A stretch of DNA of 64,000 nt. Origin: Salipiger sp. CCB-MM3. Its GTDB lineage: Bacteria > Pseudomonadota > Alphaproteobacteria > Rhodobacterales > Rhodobacteraceae. The position numbers and the translations under genes were made by a program. Where the stretch lies: contig NZ_CP014595.1 in assembly GCF_001687105.1 (NCBI RefSeq), positions 310,001 through 374,000 of the forward strand. Direction: 5' to 3'. The notes beneath the pieces were generated by a model. It was not told the origin of the DNA and did no database searches. It saw only the letters and a program-made list of their open reading frames with translations. This document shows, one piece after another, positions 11,507-20,684 of this stretch (position 1 is the first letter of the stretch; each line of letters starts with the position of its first letter).

Positions 11507-12955
11507 CTACTGGATTGAACGGATCCCGCGATAGGCCGGGCCGAAGGTGCTGTAGACCTCGTCGAACGCGGGCACCAGCGCGGCCACCGGCTCGATCACC
11601 TCGGCGGTGGCGGGCGGGCGGATCACCTCCTCGGGGGCGGCGCCAGTGGCGGCGATGAGCCCCAGCCGCGCGGCACCGAGCGCTGCGCCGAACTCGCCCG
11701 ACGCGGGCAGATGCAGCGGCGTGTCCAGCACCGTCGCGATGAGCCGCAGCCAGTAGCGTGAGCGGCTGCCGCCGCCGATCGCCAGCAGCTGCGACAGATC
11801 CGCGCCAGCGCTGCGCAGCGCCTCGGCGCTGTCGCGCAGGCCGAAGGCCACGCCTTCGAGCACCGCGCGGGTCATCTCGTCGCGCCCGGTTTCCGCGCCA
11901 AGCCCGGTGAAGGCGCCGCGGATCACCGCATCATTGTGCGGCGTACGCTCGCCCGAGAGATACGGCAAAAAGCGCACCCGGCCCGGCGGCTGCAGTGTGA
12001 CGCCCAAAGGCGCGGTCAGCTCGGCAGGCCGCAGCCCGGCGATGCGCGACAGCCAGTTGAGACTGTCGGTGCAGGAGAGCATCACCCCCATCTGGTACCA
12101 GCGCCCCGGCACCGCGTGGCAAAAGCTGTGCAGCGCGCTTTCGGGGCGCGGATGGCAGCCATCCCGCGCCGCCAGCAACACGCCGGACGTGCCCAGCGAG
12201 ACAAAGCCCTGCCCTTCGCCAAGCGCGCCGGTACCGCAGGCGGCGGCGGCATTGTCGCCCGCGCCGCCCGCCACGGTGACCGGGCCGGACAGGCCCCAGC
12301 TTGCCGCGATGTCTTTGCGCAGATCGCCCGCCGGGTCCGAGCCCTCGACCAGCCTCGGCATCTGGTCGCGGCGCATGTGACCGGCGGCCAGCAGCGCCTC
12401 GGACCAGTCGCGCCCGGCGATATCCAGCCACGAGGTACCGGCGCTGTCAGACATATCCGCCACATGTTCGCCGGTCAGATAGAGGGTGAGAAACGCCGCT
12501 GGCAGCAGCACCTTGGCGATCCTGGCGAAGACCTCGGGCTCATGGCGCTGCACCCAGCACAGCTTCGGCGCGGTGAAGCCGGGAAAGACGATATTGCCCG
12601 AGATCGCGCGAAATTCGGACCGCGCGTCAAGCTCTGCCGCCTCGGCATGGGCGCGGGTGTCGTTCCATAAGATGCAGGGCCGCAGCACCTGATCCTCGGC
12701 ATCCAGCAGCACCGCCCCATGCATGTGCCCCGCAACGCCAATGCCGCGCAGCGACGGCCACGCGGGCTCGGCGCGCAGGTCGGAGACGGCGCCTTCCAGC
12801 GCCGCGATCCAGCTGGCCGGGTCCTGCTCGGACCAGCCGGGATGGGGATGCTGCGCCTCATAGTGGCGCTCGGCGCTTGCCAGCGGCGCGCCCGCCTCAT
12901 CCACCAGCAGCGCGCGCAGCCCCGAGGTCCCGAGGTCGATCCCGAGATAGGCCAT
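11507..12955 (-). CDS. xylB: xylulokinase
   Basis: Xylulokinase phosphorylates D-xylulose to xylulose 5-phosphate. The 482-residue FGGY kinase begins YLGIDLGTSGLRALL (ATP-binding strand) and contains GVAGHMHGAV, GGAGDNAAAACG, VSLGTSGVL and AIGGGSRSRYW, all family features. The ATG at 12955 abuts mtlK, whose stop is 4 bases upstream, so it is the last gene of the polyol operon. In Rhodobacter sphaeroides xylB is likewise part of the smo/mtl cluster, where D-arabitol is oxidised to xylulose. A longer upstream start would overlap mtlK and is unlikely. Confidence 0.95.
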   Translation of the reverse strand: MAYLGIDLGTSGLRALLVDEAGAPLASAERHYEAQHPHPGWSEQDPASWIAALEGAVSDLRAEPAWPSLRGIGVAGHMHGAVLLDAEDQVLRPCILWNDTRAHAEAAELDARSEFRAISGNIVFPGFTAPKLCWVQRHEPEVFARIAKVLLPAAFLTLYLTGEHVADMSDSAGTSWLDIAGRDWSEALLAAGHMRRDQMPRLVEGSDPAGDLRKDIAASWGLSGPVTVAGGAGDNAAAACGTGALGEGQGFVSLGTSGVLLAARDGCHPRPESALHSFCHAVPGRWYQMGVMLSCTDSLNWLSRIAGLRPAELTAPLGVTLQPPGRVRFLPYLSGERTPHNDAVIRGAFTGLGAETGRDEMTRAVLEGVAFGLRDSAEALRSAGADLSQLLAIGGGSRSRYWLRLIATVLDTPLHLPASGEFGAALGAARLGLIAATGAAPEEVIRPPATAEVIEPVAALVPAFDEVYSTFGPAYRGIRSIQ

Positions 12956-12959
12956 TCGC

Positions 12960-14438
12960 TCAGTCCTCGGGCTGGGTTGCGAGATAGGTTTCCAGCGCCA
13001 CCTGCGCGCCATCCGACCAGATCAGCCCCAGCCAGCGTGCAAAGGCCGCGCCGAAAACGTCATTGCCGGCGATCTCGCCATAGACCGCGCGCTGGCTCAG
13101 CCAGGCCTCGGGCCTATCGCGCGCCTCTGCGGCGAGCGCGGTCAGCGCGCTCCAGTTCGGGTCATTGGGCTCGATCACCGTGCCGTCCTCGAAGGTGCCA
13201 AAGCAGTAGCGGCACCAGAGCGCGCTTTCGAGCGCCAGACCCTCGACCGAAGCGCCCTTGCGCAGACCGTCGGCGATCGAGGGCACGATGAACTTCGGCT
13301 GCCGGTTCGACCCGTCGAGGCAGAGACGGCGGATGGTGTCCTTCACCGCGGTATTGCCAAAGCGCTCTTCGATGAGCTCAAGATAGGCCGGCGGGGTGAA
13401 CTCGGGCACCGGCTGCACATGCGGCAGGATCTCCTCCTGCTCGACCTTGCGCAGGAAGGCGCTGACCAGCGGGTGACGCATGGCGTCATCGGCAAACTCG
13501 CAGCCCATGAGCGCCCCGGCGTAGGCGATGATGGCATGGCCGCCGTTGAGGATGCGGATTTTCATCCGCTCGTAGGAATGCACGTGATCGGTGAAGGTGA
13601 CGCCCACTTCCTCGAGCCGCGGGCGGCCTTGCGGGAAATTGTCCTCGAGCACCCATTGCCGGAACGGCTCGCAGGTCACCGGCACTGGATCGTCGAGGCC
13701 GAACTCCCGCGCCAGCGCCCGCTCGCCCGCGCCCGTCGCCGGGGTGATGCGGTCGACCATGGCGTTGGGAAAGGCGACGTTGGCCTCGATCCATTGCGCG
13801 AACTCCGGGTCGGAAAGCCGCGCGGTTCCGGCCACCGCGTCGCGGGTGACCTCGCCATTGCCGGGGATATTGTCGCAGCTCATCACCGTGAAGGGCGGCA
13901 GCCCCCCGGCCTTGCGCGCCTTGAGGGCGGCGACAATGGCCCCAAAGACCGTCTTGGGCGTGTCCGGCGCGGCGCCATCGGCGACAATGTCGGGATGGGT
14001 GGGATCGAAGGTGCCGGTGGTGGCATCGACGTAATAGCCGCCCTCGGTCACGGTCAGCGAGATGATCCGCGCGGCCGGATCCGCCATGCGCGCGATCAGC
14101 GGGCCGTTGTCGGGCGCGACCTCCACGAAATCCACCATGGCGCCGATGATACGCGGACGCGGCCCCGAGGGATCAAGCTCGATCACCGTGGAAAGATAAT
14201 CCTGCGCCGCCAGCGCCTCGCGCATCTTGCCATCGGGCGCACGCACCCCCGCGCCGCAGATCGCCCAGTCATGATCCAGCCCCTTGGCAAACAGATCGTC
14301 GAGATAGACCGCCTGATGCGCGCGGTGAAAATTCCCGAGCCCGACATGGACGATCCCTGCCGACAGGGCGCTGCGGTCATAGCCGGGCACGGTGATGCGC
14401 TTATCGAGCGCGCCGAGCGTGTTGGTCTGGAGTTTCAT
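12960..14438 (-). CDS. mtlK: mannitol 2-dehydrogenase
   Basis: This long-chain polyol dehydrogenase oxidises D-mannitol to fructose (and D-arabitol to xylulose) with NAD. The N-terminal Rossmann region has GLGNFHRAHQAVY, and the catalytic block is MKIRILNGGHA with the conserved Lys, Asn and His. The length of 492 residues is normal for the family. The ATG at 14438 is preceded by GGAGG at 6 bases, better than the upstream in-frame ATG. The gene lies between smoS, which it overlaps or abuts, and xylB. Confidence 0.96.
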   Translation of the reverse strand: MKLQTNTLGALDKRITVPGYDRSALSAGIVHVGLGNFHRAHQAVYLDDLFAKGLDHDWAICGAGVRAPDGKMREALAAQDYLSTVIELDPSGPRPRIIGAMVDFVEVAPDNGPLIARMADPAARIISLTVTEGGYYVDATTGTFDPTHPDIVADGAAPDTPKTVFGAIVAALKARKAGGLPPFTVMSCDNIPGNGEVTRDAVAGTARLSDPEFAQWIEANVAFPNAMVDRITPATGAGERALAREFGLDDPVPVTCEPFRQWVLEDNFPQGRPRLEEVGVTFTDHVHSYERMKIRILNGGHAIIAYAGALMGCEFADDAMRHPLVSAFLRKVEQEEILPHVQPVPEFTPPAYLELIEERFGNTAVKDTIRRLCLDGSNRQPKFIVPSIADGLRKGASVEGLALESALWCRYCFGTFEDGTVIEPNDPNWSALTALAAEARDRPEAWLSQRAVYGEIAGNDVFGAAFARWLGLIWSDGAQVALETYLATQPED

Positions 14439-14449
14439 CAAAGCCTCCG

Positions 14450-15226
14450 TCAGCTCATCCATTGTCCGCCGTCCACGTTGTAGGTCTGGGCGACGATGTA
14501 ATTGGCCTCGTCCGAGGCGAGGAAGACGGCCATGCCGGTCAGATCCTCGGCCCGTCCCATGCGGCCGTAAGGCACCGCCTCGCCGACCTCGCGTTTCTTC
14601 TGGCCGAGCGGCTTGTTTTCATATTTGGCGAAGAAGGCGTCGACCCCGTCCCAATGCTCGCCATCCACCACGCCGGGGGCGATGGCGTTGACGTTGATGC
14701 CGTGTTCGATGAGGTTCAGCGCCGCCGATTGCGTCAGGCTGATCACCGCCGCCTTGGAGGCGCAGTAGACCGCCACCAAGGGCTCGCCCCGGCGTCCGGC
14801 CTGACTGGCCATATTGATGATCTTCCCGCCACCCCCGCGTTCGATCATATGTTTCGCCGCCGCCTGCATCGTAAAGAGCACCCCCGCGACGTTGATGTCG
14901 AAGACCCGCGCGTAATCCTCGCGGGTGATCTCGGTCAGCGGCGCGGCGGTAAAGAGCGCGGCGTTGTTGATCAGGATGTCGATCCGCCCGAGCCGCGCCA
15001 CGCTCTCGGCGACGGCGCTGTCGATGCTGGCCTGATCGGTGACATCCATATGCACCGCCACGGCACCATCCCCCAGCGCCGCGGCGGTGGCTTCGGCGCG
15101 GGCGAGGTCGATGTCGGCAATCGCCACTTTCGCGCCCTCGCGCAGATAGGCTTCGGCAAATGCCGCCCCGATGCCCCGCGCCGCCCCGGTGATCAGGGCG
15201 CATTTGCCCTGCAGCCGCATGCTCAT
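14450..15226 (-). CDS. smoS: sorbitol dehydrogenase, SDR family
   Basis: This short-chain dehydrogenase oxidises D-sorbitol to fructose (and can act on galactitol) with NAD. The 258-residue product shows the TGAARGIG cofactor loop, the INNAA strand and the catalytic YCASK block. Its sequence from [17 protein letters not shown] onward closely resembles the characterised Rhodobacter sphaeroides SmoS as I remember it. The start overlaps the smoK stop by 4 bases, indicating coupled translation. It ends just before mtlK. Confidence 0.95.
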   Translation of the reverse strand: MSMRLQGKCALITGAARGIGAAFAEAYLREGAKVAIADIDLARAEATAAALGDGAVAVHMDVTDQASIDSAVAESVARLGRIDILINNAALFTAAPLTEITREDYARVFDINVAGVLFTMQAAAKHMIERGGGGKIINMASQAGRRGEPLVAVYCASKAAVISLTQSAALNLIEHGINVNAIAPGVVDGEHWDGVDAFFAKYENKPLGQKKREVGEAVPYGRMGRAEDLTGMAVFLASDEANYIVAQTYNVDGGQWMS

Positions 15227-16227
15227 ATCCGCAGCCCCTGCGCGTCGAAACGGTGCAGCTTGCTCTCGTCCGGGGTCAGGAAGATCGTATCGCCATGGCG
15301 CACCGGCATCTCGCCGTCCACACGCACGGTCAGCGGCTCATCGCCCAGCCCGTGATCATGCACATGCAGGAAGGTGTCGGACCCGAGGTGCTCGGCCACG
15401 CCCACCCGGCCCTGCCACAGCCCGCTCTCGGTCGAGGCCGCCAGATGCTCGGGCCGAATACCGATGGTCGCCACGCCGTGTTTGTCGGCCTCGGCGCCGC
15501 GGATCAGGTTCATCTTCGGCGAGCCGATGAAGCCCGCGACGAACTCATTCTGCGGCGTGTGGTACAGATCCAGCGGCGAGCCCACCTGCTCGATATTGCC
15601 CGCGCGCAGCACCACGATCTTGTCGGCCATGGTCATCGCCTCGACCTGATCGTGCGTCACATAGATCATCGTCGTTTTCAGCGCGTTGTGCAGCTCGGAG
15701 ATCTCCAGCCGCATGTTCACCCGCAGCGCCGCGTCGAGGTTCGACAGCGGCTCGTCGAAGAGGAACGCCGAAGGCTCGCGCACGATGGCGCGCCCGATGG
15801 CGACCCGCTGCCGCTGGCCGCCCGAAAGCTGCCCCGGACGCCGGTCGAGATAATCCGTCAGGTTGAGCGATTTCGCCGCCGCCTCGATGCGGCGGTTCTG
15901 CTCGTCCTGCGGCATCCCCGCCATCTTCATCGGAAAGGCGATGTTCTTGCGCACCGACATATGCGGATAAAGCGCGTAGCTCTGGAACACCATCGCCAAC
16001 CCGCGCTTGGCGGGGGGCATGTCGGTGGCGTCCTCGCCGTCGATGCGGATCTGGCCCGAGGTCACGTCCTCAAGCCCCGCGATCAGCCGCAGCAGCGTGG
16101 ACTTGCCGCAGCCCGAAGGGCCGACGAAGACCACAAACTCGCCGTCGTTGATGGTCAGATCCAGCGGCGGGATGACGTTCACTTCGCCGAAGCTCTTGGT
16201 CACCTTGTCGAGGGTGATGCGTCCCAT
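15223..16227 (-). CDS. smoK: sorbitol/mannitol ABC transporter ATPase
   Basis: This is the ATPase of the polyol importer, of the MalK/UgpC family. The 334-residue protein has Walker [10 protein letters not shown], signature [14 protein letters not shown], Walker [13 protein letters not shown], the switch histidine in YVTHDQ, and a C-terminal TOBE/regulatory domain (IGIRPEHL). It lies between smoG, 14 bases upstream, and smoS, which overlaps its stop. MalK-type ATPases often serve several transporters, so use outside this cluster is possible. Confidence 0.95.
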   Translation of the reverse strand: MGRITLDKVTKSFGEVNVIPPLDLTINDGEFVVFVGPSGCGKSTLLRLIAGLEDVTSGQIRIDGEDATDMPPAKRGLAMVFQSYALYPHMSVRKNIAFPMKMAGMPQDEQNRRIEAAAKSLNLTDYLDRRPGQLSGGQRQRVAIGRAIVREPSAFLFDEPLSNLDAALRVNMRLEISELHNALKTTMIYVTHDQVEAMTMADKIVVLRAGNIEQVGSPLDLYHTPQNEFVAGFIGSPKMNLIRGAEADKHGVATIGIRPEHLAASTESGLWQGRVGVAEHLGSDTFLHVHDHGLGDEPLTVRVDGEMPVRHGDTIFLTPDESKLHRFDAQGLRI

Positions 16228-16241
16228 GTCTCTGGTCCTTC

Positions 16242-17072
16242 TTATTTAACCGCGCCGAAAGTCAGGCCGCGGACAAGTTGCTTCTGGCTGAACCAGCCCA
16301 TGATGAGGATCGGCGCGATGGCCATGGTCGAAGCCGCCGAGAGCTTGGCGTAGAACAGGCCCTCGGGGCTGGAGTAGGAGGCGATGAAGGCCGTCAGCGG
16401 CGCCGCCTTGGCCGCCGTCAGGTTCAGCGTCCAGAACGCCTCGTTCCACGCGAGGATGATGTTGAGCAGCAGGGTCGAGGCGATCCCCGGCACCGCCATC
16501 GGCGTCAGCACGTGAATGAGCTCGTTCTTCAGCGACGCCCCATCCATGCGCGCGGCCTCGAGGATCTCACCGGGGATTTCCTTGAAGTAGGTGTAGAGCA
16601 TCCACACGATGATCGGCAGGTTGATCAGCGTCAGCACGATCACCAGACCCAGCCGCGTATCGAGCAGCCCGGCGTCGCGGAACAGCAGGTAGATCGGCAC
16701 CAGCACACCGACGGGCGGCAGCATCTTGGTGCTGAGCATCCACATCAGCACGTCCTTGGTGCGCTTGCCCGGCACAAAGGCCATGGCCCAGGCCGCCGGG
16801 ATTGCGATCAACAGGCCGATCACGGTCGAGCCCAGCGAGATCACCACCGAGTTCCAGAAGTGCCGGAAGTAGTTCGAGCGCTCCTGCACCGTGGCGTAGC
16901 TTTCGAAGGTCCAGTTCGAGAAGAGCACCTCGAAGGGCGTTTTGATCGCGTCGCCCTCGGATTTGAACGACAGGATCACAATCCACAGGATCGGGAAAAA
17001 GATCGCGATCCCCACGAGCCAGGCCAGAACGGTCACCACCGCCTTGCGCCGGTTTGTCACTGCGCGCGCCAT
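16242..17072 (-). CDS. smoG: sorbitol/mannitol ABC transporter permease
   Basis: The 276-residue inner-membrane permease has six predicted transmembrane helices and the cytoplasmic EAA loop ([20 protein letters not shown]) that docks to the ATPase. It belongs to the MalG-type carbohydrate permeases. It pairs with SmoF. The 90-base gap to smoF is larger than elsewhere in the operon and contains one copy of the intergenic repeat (17087-17110). Confidence 0.94.
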   Translation of the reverse strand: MARAVTNRRKAVVTVLAWLVGIAIFFPILWIVILSFKSEGDAIKTPFEVLFSNWTFESYATVQERSNYFRHFWNSVVISLGSTVIGLLIAIPAAWAMAFVPGKRTKDVLMWMLSTKMLPPVGVLVPIYLLFRDAGLLDTRLGLVIVLTLINLPIIVWMLYTYFKEIPGEILEAARMDGASLKNELIHVLTPMAVPGIASTLLLNIILAWNEAFWTLNLTAAKAAPLTAFIASYSSPEGLFYAKLSAASTMAIAPILIMGWFSQKQLVRGLTFGAVK

Positions 17073-17086
17073 CTCTCAGCCCCTCC

Positions 17087-17110
17087 CATTCATTGTTCGA
17101 AAAATACGCC
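17087..17110. repeat. intergenic repeat copy inside the smo operon
   Basis: CATTCATTGTTCGAAAAATACGCC matches the type-A copies at 21517, 44293 and 57473 (CATTGTTC, then AATACGC). It is followed by a GC-rich hairpin region (GCGGCC/GGCCGC). Confidence 0.55.
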
Positions 17111-17162
17111 CGCCGGAGGCGTCCGCGGCCGCAGGCCGCGCTGTGCTGCGCATCGTCATCGC

Positions 17163-18035
17163 TCAGGCCTCCAGGTTCTTGCCGATCATCCGCATCAGGA
17201 AGATCGCCACGATATTGGCGAGGATGATCGCCACCACGCCCCCGGCAGAGCCGCCACCCACGTCGAATTGCAGCAGCGATTGCATGTAGATGAGGTAGGT
17301 CAGATTGGTCGACGCCACGCCCGGACCGCCGTTGGTGGTCACCAGGATCTCGGCAAAGACCGACAGCAGGAAAATCGTCTGGATCAGGATCACCACGGTG
17401 ATCGCCCGCGCCAGATGCGGCACCATGATGTAGAAGAAGCGCGACAGCGGCCCGGCGCCGTCCATCTCGGCGGCCTCCAGCTGTTCCTGGTCCAGCGACT
17501 GCAGCGCGGTCAGCAGGATCAGCGTCGCGAAGGGCAGCCATTGCCAGCTGACAATGAAGATGATCGACCCCAATGGCGCCTGCGCGAGGAAATCATAAGG
17601 TTGCAGGCCAAAGAACTTCGCCAGATGCGCGAAGAGGCCATTCACCGGGTTCATGAACATGTTCTTCCAGACCAGCGCCGAGACGGTGGGCATGACGAAG
17701 AACGGCGCGATCACCAGAATGCGGACGATGCCCTGCCCCCAGAACGGCTGGTCCATCAGCAGCGCCAGCAGCGTGCCGCCCACGGTGGTGATCAGCAGAA
17801 CACCCCCCACCAGCAGCAGCGTATTCCACAGCGCCGCCGAGAAGGCCGGATCGGTCAGGAAGAAGCGGTAGTTGGTCCAGCCGGTGAACTCTTCCATGCC
17901 CGGCATCAACAGATTGTAGCGCAGGAACGAGAAATAGAGCGTCATCGACAGCGGGATGATCATCCAGCCCAGCAGCAGCAGAACTGCGGGCGAGATCATG
18001 AGCCGGGCGGCGGCACGCGAAGCTTTGGTGGCCAT
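17163..18035 (-). CDS. smoF: sorbitol/mannitol ABC transporter permease
   Basis: The 290-residue MalF-type permease has six predicted membrane helices and an EAA loop (EAAEMDGAGPLSRFFYIMVPHL). With SmoG it forms the membrane channel of the polyol importer. The predicted start at 18035 has GGGAGACAG upstream. A 249-base gap separates it from smoE and contains strong hairpins that probably lower its expression relative to the binding protein. Confidence 0.94.
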   Translation of the reverse strand: MATKASRAAARLMISPAVLLLLGWMIIPLSMTLYFSFLRYNLLMPGMEEFTGWTNYRFFLTDPAFSAALWNTLLLVGGVLLITTVGGTLLALLMDQPFWGQGIVRILVIAPFFVMPTVSALVWKNMFMNPVNGLFAHLAKFFGLQPYDFLAQAPLGSIIFIVSWQWLPFATLILLTALQSLDQEQLEAAEMDGAGPLSRFFYIMVPHLARAITVVILIQTIFLLSVFAEILVTTNGGPGVASTNLTYLIYMQSLLQFDVGGGSAGGVVAIILANIVAIFLMRMIGKNLEA

Positions 18036-18226
18036 GGCCTGTCTCCCTGTGGAATGAAACCTTCCGGAGCGATGCGGCAGAGGGGGGCGCCGTCATCTCT
18101 CCGGAAGAAGGTTGGTCCGATGCGTGACGCGGGTCCCGGTGAGGTGAGACCCCCGCTGCGGTGCGCGCTCTGGCGGCACGCTCCCGCCGCGGTTCGAACC
18201 GGTGAAGCCTCCGAAACTGTGGAGGT

Positions 18227-18273
18227 GGCGGGCCCCGGTCCCCGAAGGGACCTCCATCTGGAGCAGGCCCGCC
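18227..18273 (-). terminator. nested stem-loops after smoE (attenuator / mRNA stabiliser)
   Basis: On the minus strand an inner hairpin GGTCCC-TTCG-GGGACC (18237-18252) carries a stable C(UUCG)G tetraloop. It is nested in an 8-bp outer stem GGCGGGCC/GGCCCGCC. There is no T run, so it is more likely a processing or stability element that favours the binding-protein mRNA than a full terminator. Confidence 0.65.
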
Positions 18274-18284
18274 CGCTTCGGGGC

Positions 18285-19601
18285 TTACTTGATGTAGCCG
18301 GCCTTCATCATCTCACGCTCGGTGAGCATCTGTGCCGACTGCAGCGCCTGCTCGGCAGTCACCTGCCCGGCCAGCGCGGCCGAGAACTGCTGGCCGACAG
18401 CGGTGCCGAGGCCTTGGAACTCGGGGATGGCGACGAATTGCACGCCCACATAGGGCACTTCGTCGACGGTCGGGTTCTGCGGATCGGCGGCGTTGATCGA
18501 GTCCAGCGTCATCTGTGCGAAGGGTGCCGCCTCGAGATACTCGGGGTTCTCATAAAGCGAGGTGCGGGTGCCCGGCGGTACGTTCGCCCAGCCCTCTTTT
18601 TCCGCCACAAGCTCGAGGTACTCTTTCGAGGTCGCCCATTCGACGAAGGTCTTGGCCGCGTCTTCCTTCTGGGTGCCTGCCGGGATGCCGAGGTTCCAAG
18701 CCCAGAGCCAGTTGCCGCGCTTGCCAAGCCCGTTGTCCGGCGCCAGCGCAAAGCCGACCTGATCGGCGACCGAGGATTCCTCGGCATTGGTCACGAAGGA
18801 CGCCGCCACGGTGGCGTCGATCCACATGCCGCATTTGCCCGACTGGAACAACGCGAGGTTCTCGTTGAAGCCGTTCGACGACGCGCCCGGCGGGCCGTAG
18901 TTGTTCATCAGCTCAAGGTAGTCGGTCAGCGCCGCGTTCCATGCGTCGCTGTCGAACTGCGGCTTCCAGTCCATGTCGAACCAGCGCGCGCCGTAGGAGT
19001 TGGCCATGGCGGTCAGGAAGGCCATGTTCTCGCCCCAGCCCGCCTTGCCGCGCAGGCAGATGCCGTAGACTTCACCCTCCTTGTCGGTCATCGCCGCCGC
19101 GGCTTCCTTGATGAAGTCCCAGGTCGGCGCCTCGGGCATTTCCAGACCGGCAGCGTCCATCAGGTCCTTGCGGTACATGACCATCGAGCTTTCGCCGTAG
19201 AACGGCGCCGCGTAAAGCGAGCCGTCGATGGTCAGACCGCCGCGGATCGCCGGCAGCAGATCGTCGGTGTCGTAGCTCTCGGGCATGTCGTCGAGGCTGA
19301 CCAGCCAGCCGCGCTCGCCCCAGATCGGAACCTCATAGGTGCCGATGGTCATCACGTCGAACTGGCCGCCCTTGGTGGCCACGTCCTGCGTCACGCGCTG
19401 GCGCAGCACGTTCTCTTCCAGCGTCACCCACTCGACCTTGATGTCGGGGTGCTGCTCGTTGAAGGCGTTCATCAGACCCTGCATGCGGATCATGTCGCCG
19501 TTGTTCACCGTGGCAACGGTGATGGTGGTTTCGGCCATGGCCGCGGTGGAAAGCGCACCGAGCGCGCACGCGCCCATCAGCGCGCGAATGGTAACTGACA
19601 T
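18285..19601 (-). CDS. smoE: sorbitol/mannitol-binding periplasmic protein
   Basis: This is the substrate-binding protein of the polyol ABC importer. The 438-residue product begins with a signal peptide (SVTIRALMGACALGALS, cleavage after AMA) and has the extracellular solute-binding protein type 1 fold (ITVATVNNGDMIRMQGLMNAF; WEWVTLEENVLRQ-like segment; SGKCGMWIDATVA). The ATG at 19601 has GGAGG at 7 bases. A palindrome 41 bases upstream of the start is a candidate operator for the adjacent SorC-type regulator. Confidence 0.95.
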   Translation of the reverse strand: MSVTIRALMGACALGALSTAAMAETTITVATVNNGDMIRMQGLMNAFNEQHPDIKVEWVTLEENVLRQRVTQDVATKGGQFDVMTIGTYEVPIWGERGWLVSLDDMPESYDTDDLLPAIRGGLTIDGSLYAAPFYGESSMVMYRKDLMDAAGLEMPEAPTWDFIKEAAAAMTDKEGEVYGICLRGKAGWGENMAFLTAMANSYGARWFDMDWKPQFDSDAWNAALTDYLELMNNYGPPGASSNGFNENLALFQSGKCGMWIDATVAASFVTNAEESSVADQVGFALAPDNGLGKRGNWLWAWNLGIPAGTQKEDAAKTFVEWATSKEYLELVAEKEGWANVPPGTRTSLYENPEYLEAAPFAQMTLDSINAADPQNPTVDEVPYVGVQFVAIPEFQGLGTAVGQQFSAALAGQVTAEQALQSAQMLTEREMMKAGYIK

Positions 19602-19641
19602 GAGAAATCCTCCCTGAATTCCGACACTGGACAATCGAGGT

Positions 19642-19674
19642 TGAGCAACTGCCCGCGTGCTGGGCAAAAGCTCA
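19642..19674. promoter_or_regulatory. 33-bp palindrome upstream of smoE, candidate SorC-type operator
   Basis: The two 13-base arms TGAGCAACTGCCC and GGGCAAAAGCTCA are separated by 7 bases and pair at 10 of 13 positions (outer 5 and inner 5 perfect). It lies between the regulator gene and smoE, 41 bases before the smoE start. Binding by the adjacent SorC-type regulator is inferred. Confidence 0.55.
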
Positions 19675-19719
19675 CCCAACGACACGAGTCGAGTCAAGCC
19701 CAATTTGGCGTCAAAAGCT

Positions 19720-20682
19720 TTAGGAAGTGCTGAGGATTTCGGCTGCGGTCAGTTCGTCGGTAACCAAACCCTGCACCAGTCGACCTTTAAGAGCAGCGCG
19801 CAAGGCTTTGATTTTGCTGACACCTCCAGCCACGCAGATCACCGGGTTCTGGTTCTGCGGCACGCGCACGCCAACCATGAACTCATTTACCGGATGCTCG
19901 AGGTAGCGGCCCTCGGAATCGAAGACATGGCCGCCCAACTCGCCCGCAGCGCCAGCGGAACGCAGGCTACTCAACTCATCGGCGGTAATGAACCCGTCCA
20001 CGAACAGCGGCGCGTCATCCGCCATCTGCCCGATTCCGACCACGGTGACATCCGCCTCCTTGGCCAAGGCGCGCGAGCTGACCACATGCGGCAGGCTGCG
20101 ATAGGTGGCAAACTCTTCGGCGTCGCGCGCCATCACCGGCACCGACATCGGGTAATGCGGCGCGCCGGTCTTGTCGGCGATGCGCATGATGACCTCGTAG
20201 AAGGACGCCGACCCGTCCGGCGCGACGTTGCCAATCAGCGAGACCATGCGGTGGTGCCCGGCGTTGATCGTCTGCATCTGCTCGATCATCGCGCGCAGCG
20301 TCCGCCCGGTGCCGAGCGCGATCAGCTGCGGCGTGGGATTGGCGAAGATGCGCTCCATTTCGGCGGCGGCAAAGGGCGCGATGGCCCGCAGCGCGTCCTG
20401 CCCGCCGTCGGCGCGTGGCGCCACCCGCGCCCGCACCAGCCCAAAGCGCTGGCGCAATTGCTGTTCAAGCTCGAGACATTCGGCGATCGGGTGGTCGATG
20501 CGCACCTTCACCAGCCCCTCGGCCATGGCGCGCGCCACCAGACGCTGCGCGCGCTGGCGCGAAATCCCAAGCTCGTCGGCGATCTGATCCTGCCGCAGCC
20601 CGCCCACGTAATAGAGCCATGCGGCCCGCGCCGACAGGTCCTGCGGCGAGGCTTCCCCCTCATCGATGCTGCGCAAGGCCAT
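19720..20682 (-). CDS. SorC/DeoR-type sugar-binding transcriptional regulator
   Basis: The 320-residue product has an N-terminal helix-turn-helix (RAAWLYYVGGLRQDQIADELGISRQRAQRLVARA, about residues 20-54) and a C-terminal sugar-phosphate-binding domain (ALGTGRTLRAMI, VSLIGNVAPDGSA, CVAGGVSKIKALRAAL). This is the SorC family arrangement. Such regulators respond to phosphorylated sugars or polyols. It is transcribed toward smoE and starts 2 bases from the HAD gene stop (TGATCATG). An ATG at 20682 with GGGGGGAG upstream is used; a GTG at 20688 is the alternative. Confidence 0.92.
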   Translation of the reverse strand: MALRSIDEGEASPQDLSARAAWLYYVGGLRQDQIADELGISRQRAQRLVARAMAEGLVKVRIDHPIAECLELEQQLRQRFGLVRARVAPRADGGQDALRAIAPFAAAEMERIFANPTPQLIALGTGRTLRAMIEQMQTINAGHHRMVSLIGNVAPDGSASFYEVIMRIADKTGAPHYPMSVPVMARDAEEFATYRSLPHVVSSRALAKEADVTVVGIGQMADDAPLFVDGFITADELSSLRSAGAAGELGGHVFDSEGRYLEHPVNEFMVGVRVPQNQNPVICVAGGVSKIKALRAALKGRLVQGLVTDELTAAEILSTS

Positions 20683-20684
20683 GA

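Noticed and set aside
16278..19598. 1106-codon plus-strand frame opposite smoG-smoE
   Set aside because: It is antisense to three clearly homologous ABC transporter genes and has shadow composition (Arg/His/Gln-rich).
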